NCBI RefSeq assembly: GCF_004770745.1
Contig: NZ_RQGD01000025.1
Location: 62,001-126,000 of the forward strand
Origin: Leptospira ognonensis
GTDB lineage: Bacteria; Spirochaetota; Leptospiria; Leptospirales; Leptospiraceae
DNA: 64,000 nt
Direction of reading: 5' to 3'
Numbering within the stretch: the stretch's first letter is position 1; each line of letters starts with the position of its first letter. Below are positions 61,793-64,000 of the stretch, piece by piece. Both the position numbers and the translations under genes were made by a program. The notes beneath the pieces are model-generated. The model saw only the letters and a program-made list of their open reading frames with translations. It searched no databases and was not told where the DNA came from.

Positions 61793-62584
61793 TTAACGAT
61801 AAGGGAAATGATTCAGGTGAGTGGTCTTTCCCGTTTGTATCGAATCTTCAATGCAATTTTGGATGTAATCTTTGGCGCGCCCAACGGCTTCTTGTAGGGA
61901 AAGTCCATTTGCAAGATAAGAGGTAATCGCTGAGGAGTAGGTGCAACCTGTTCCATGAGTATTTGCATTTTTGATAAAGGGCTTTTTAAATTCAAACATT
62001 GACTGGCCGTCGAAAAGGATATCAATCGCTTCTTTCGCATTTTTAAGATGACCTCCTTTTAGTAGAATCGGAACTTTAAACATAGCATAGAGTTCCTTTG
62101 CAGCAGTCCCGAGTTCATCGTACTCAGCGATCATTCTGTTTAAGAGATGGGAAGCCTCATCTAAATTTGGAGTGATGATATCAGCAAGTGGGATGAGTTT
62201 GGATTTCATGGCTTCAATCGCATCGTCTTGTAGAAGTTTTGCGCCGCTTGTTGCAATCATAACAGGGTCAACTACGAGTCGAATCTTTCGGTTCTGAGAT
62301 AAAATATCGCTAACGGTCGATATGATGCCTTCCGAGAATAGCATTCCTGTTTTGCAGGCGCTAACGGGAAAATAATTTAGTACGGCATCCATTTGTGATT
62401 TTATGAAAGTTACGGGCACCTCATGTATCGCAGCCACTCCATCGGGATTTTGTGCTGTCAGACAAGTCATTACCGTTGTCCCAAATGTAGACAGTGAGGT
62501 AAAAGTCTTGAGGTCTGCTTGAATGCCTGCGCCACCTCCAGAATCGGAACCAGCAATACTGAGTGTAATAGGAAAACGTTTCAT
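61793..62584 (-). CDS. thiD: Hydroxymethylpyrimidine/phosphomethylpyrimidine kinase
   Basis: ThiD phosphorylates HMP and HMP-P in thiamine biosynthesis. The 263-residue protein begins with IAGSDSGGGAGIQADLKT, the family signature. It then has CLTAQNPDGV, DPVMIATSGAKLL, PNLDEASHLL and the anion-hole motif NTHGTGCTYSSAI. It follows the alkyltransferase-like gene by three bases on the minus strand. No other thiamine gene and no TPP riboswitch are seen nearby. A pyridoxal kinase function is a minor alternative. Confidence 0.94.
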   Translation of the reverse strand: MKRFPITLSIAGSDSGGGAGIQADLKTFTSLSTFGTTVMTCLTAQNPDGVAAIHEVPVTFIKSQMDAVLNYFPVSACKTGMLFSEGIISTVSDILSQNRKIRLVVDPVMIATSGAKLLQDDAIEAMKSKLIPLADIITPNLDEASHLLNRMIAEYDELGTAAKELYAMFKVPILLKGGHLKNAKEAIDILFDGQSMFEFKKPFIKNANTHGTGCTYSSAITSYLANGLSLQEAVGRAKDYIQNCIEDSIQTGKTTHLNHFPYR

Positions 62585-62587
62585 ACT

Positions 62588-62914
62588 TTAAGATTTGAAC
62601 CAGCCATACTTTTTAAAGTCAATCGAATCTGTGTTGTCGAATACAATTCCCTCGAAGCTCAGTAATTTTTTTTGCAGAATGGCCCTTGGTGTATCTCCCT
62701 TGAAAGAAATCTGTCCTTTGGCGTTGATAACGCGATGCCAGGGAATAGATTGTGATTTTTCTTCTTTTTTTAAGGCATTTAGTGCATAACCTACGGCACG
62801 GGCCGCCCGAGGATGATCAAGGATTAGTGCAATGGTCCCATAGGTTGTTACCTTGCCATACGGTATCTTTTGCACTGTGGCATAAACTTGGGTAAAAAAA
62901 CTAAGATTTTTCAT
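62588..62914 (-). CDS. Alkyltransferase-like protein (ATL)
   Basis: A 108-residue protein with the DNA-binding fold of O6-alkylguanine-DNA alkyltransferase (YGKVTTYGTIA, HPRAARAVGYAL). The active-site PCHRV is replaced by PWHRV, with Trp59 where the acceptor Cys would be. This substitution defines the ATL group, as in E. coli YbaZ. ATLs bind alkylated guanine and pass it to nucleotide-excision repair without transferring the group. The length fits a lone C-terminal domain. It leads a two-gene operon with thiD, which seems unrelated. Confidence 0.93.
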   Translation of the reverse strand: MKNLSFFTQVYATVQKIPYGKVTTYGTIALILDHPRAARAVGYALNALKKEEKSQSIPWHRVINAKGQISFKGDTPRAILQKKLLSFEGIVFDNTDSIDFKKYGWFKS

Positions 62915-62984
62915 GTGTAAAAAAAGCTTTCAGTAAATCCCAAATTCACGATTCTATTCCTTAGAGATTCCTTCAATCCATAAA

Positions 62985-63863
62985 ATGAAAATATCCGAAT
63001 ACGCAAAACATTTGTTACTTTCCGATTCTCTAGAGGATAAATTTTTAGCACCAGCAAAAGTTTGGGAAGAGGATGACGAAAAAAATCCCCTCCGTATTGA
63101 AAAACCGAATCGTCCTGCGGCATTAATGTTTTCCGATCAGAGGACGAAAATTCCGAGAGTAGAACACCTGAACCAGCCTTCTGCACGTGGATTGACTTTG
63201 CACCATTTTGCCAATCACGAATTGATGGCTATCGAATTATTCGCATTTGCTTTGTTAGCCTTTCCGGATGCTCCAAAAAGGGTTAAACTTGGTTTTCTTA
63301 AAACAATAGAGGAAGAACAATTTCATCTAAAGCTTTATCTTAATCGCATGAATGATTTTGGAATCCAGTTTGGAGATATCCCTCTAAATTATATGTTCTG
63401 GAAACAAATTCCTAAAATGAAATCCTTGGAGTCTTTTAGTGCCATTATGTCGATTTCTTTTGAAGGGGCAAATTTGGATTTTTCTCAAATTTATACCCAA
63501 GCCTTTCTTCACTTTGGAGATTTCGAAACTGCCAAAATCATGAATCAAGTTTTTGAGGATGAAGTGAAACACGTGAAAAGAGGACTTAGAATCCTTCAAA
63601 ACAAAACGACATCTACGTCATTAGAGTGGAGCCATTATCTATCATTACTTGAGTATCCACTGACACCTAGAAGGGCAAAAGGATTTTTTTATTTTCCAGA
63701 GACACGAAAGTTGGCTGGACTTAACGATGAATTTTGCAGAGAACTCGGGAATTTCAGAGATGAATACTCGGAAAAGGTGAACTTAAGAGGACTTGGAAAT
63801 CTGAAAATTGAACAGAAGATGATCAGAAAATCGGACTTGCAGTATCCAAGCCTATCACTATAA
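62985..63863 (+). CDS. DUF455 ferritin-like protein
   Basis: A 292-residue protein of the DUF455 ferritin-like family. Conserved metal-ligand candidates are spread over four helices: HHFANHELMAIELFA, IEEEQFHLKLY, SFEGANLDF and FEDEVKHVKRG. These fit a di-iron site in a four-helix bundle. The family may act as an oxidase or hydroxylase but has no settled function. It is divergent from the alkyltransferase-like gene, with 70 bases between, and has a hypothetical gene 31 bases downstream. Confidence 0.87.
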   Translation: MKISEYAKHLLLSDSLEDKFLAPAKVWEEDDEKNPLRIEKPNRPAALMFSDQRTKIPRVEHLNQPSARGLTLHHFANHELMAIELFAFALLAFPDAPKRVKLGFLKTIEEEQFHLKLYLNRMNDFGIQFGDIPLNYMFWKQIPKMKSLESFSAIMSISFEGANLDFSQIYTQAFLHFGDFETAKIMNQVFEDEVKHVKRGLRILQNKTTSTSLEWSHYLSLLEYPLTPRRAKGFFYFPETRKLAGLNDEFCRELGNFRDEYSEKVNLRGLGNLKIEQKMIRKSDLQYPSLSL

Positions 63864-63894
63864 CTGTTCTGCAATCTACGAATAGGAACATTCT

Positions 63895-64000
63895 ATGAAA
63901 AAATCATTACTCTTCAGTTCATTTATTTTGTTTGTTTGTTTCACTTTGGTCATTTACTCCGAAAAAAAAAGTAAAACCTATCAGTCTGAGATGACCCTTC
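63895..64000 (+). CDS. Start of an exported protein (3' partial)
   Basis: ATG 63895 follows an AGGAA site and opens a frame to the window edge. The residues MKKSLLFSSFILFVCFTLVI form a signal peptide or membrane anchor, followed by YSEKKSKTYQ. Nothing more can be said about the function. Confidence 0.65.
   Translation, partial: MKKSLLFSSFILFVCFTLVIYSEKKSKTYQSEMTL

Noticed and set aside
62900..62985. TPP riboswitch before the thiD operon
   Set aside because: The short leader is AT-rich and shows none of the conserved TPP-element segments.
1..64000. CRISPR array, insertion sequence, prophage or integrase
   Set aside because: No regular spaced repeats, transposase, integrase or phage structural gene was found; the only tandem repeat is the coding one at 46.4 kb.

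Overview
The window is a dense stretch of chromosome from a spirochaete, most likely a Leptospira species and probably one of the saprophytic or low-virulence clades. The evidence is a moderately AT-rich double-membrane gene set with many lipoproteins that have relaxed leptospiral lipoboxes (LNC, VQC, GNC), outer-membrane barrels, a DUF1574 protein beside an MBOAT acyltransferase, a class III adenylate cyclase beside a FecR-type protein, and several SpoIIE-type phosphatases. The genus is inferred from gene content and style. I see no insertion sequence, prophage, integron or CRISPR array, and no gap without a gene exceeds about 300 bases.

Layout. 1-6.2 kb: the end of mpl, pheS, an inactive-looking thiolase-like protein, an unrecognised three-gene operon (minus strand), rpsT with a clear terminator, and tRNA-Val(UAC). 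6.3-13.5 kb: a hexosamine operon (phosphohexomutase, GlmS, a non-standard GlmU-like protein) running into an alpha/beta hydrolase, an acyl-CoA carboxylase beta subunit and a STAS antagonist. 13.5-17.3 kb: DJ-1 protein, HtrA-type protease, RuvB, TonB-like protein. 17.3-20.7 kb (minus): membrane protein, serine-hydrolase lipoprotein, SufE and two envelope proteins. 20.7-27 kb (plus): 59-residue zinc ribbon, RsmD, PBP1C, thioesterase, membrane-bound PP2C phosphatase and LptF/G. 27-32.4 kb: a DprE1/DprE2-like pair, a YacP-like protein, and MBOAT plus DUF1574. 32.4-41.6 kb (minus): two envelope or signalling operons (cyclase/FecR/Fn3-like proteins; DUF2225/TruA/barrel/lipoprotein). 41.7-50.4 kb: a periplasmic protein, an acyltransferase, a three-domain hydrolase-kinase-phosphatase fusion, a small secreted repeat protein, a PhoD phosphatase, and an LTA-synthase-like protein with a DUF2889-like partner. 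50.4-55.6 kb: biotin carboxylase and biotin carrier as two genes, an Omp85-type barrel, a lipoprotein and a zinc-protease-like protein. 55.5-64 kb: engB, a frameshifted tilS, a GAF/PP2C phosphatase, a sigma-54 activator, thiD, an alkyltransferase-like protein, a DUF455 protein and the start of a further exported protein.

How the genes fit together. The carboxylase beta subunit (11.5 kb) and the split alpha subunit (50.5 kb) probably form one methylcrotonyl-CoA-type carboxylase. GlmM, GlmS and the GlmU-like protein could together supply UDP-GlcNAc for the peptidoglycan and LPS enzymes nearby (Mpl, PBP1C, LptF/G). The STAS protein and two PP2C phosphatases are parts of partner-switching signalling whose kinase is not in the window. 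The most unusual items are the three-domain fusion at 43.8-46.2 kb, tilS interrupted exactly at an 11-base homopolymer, the 11-residue repeat protein at 46.3 kb, and a sigma-54-like promoter in front of a sigma-54 activator gene at 59.5 kb.
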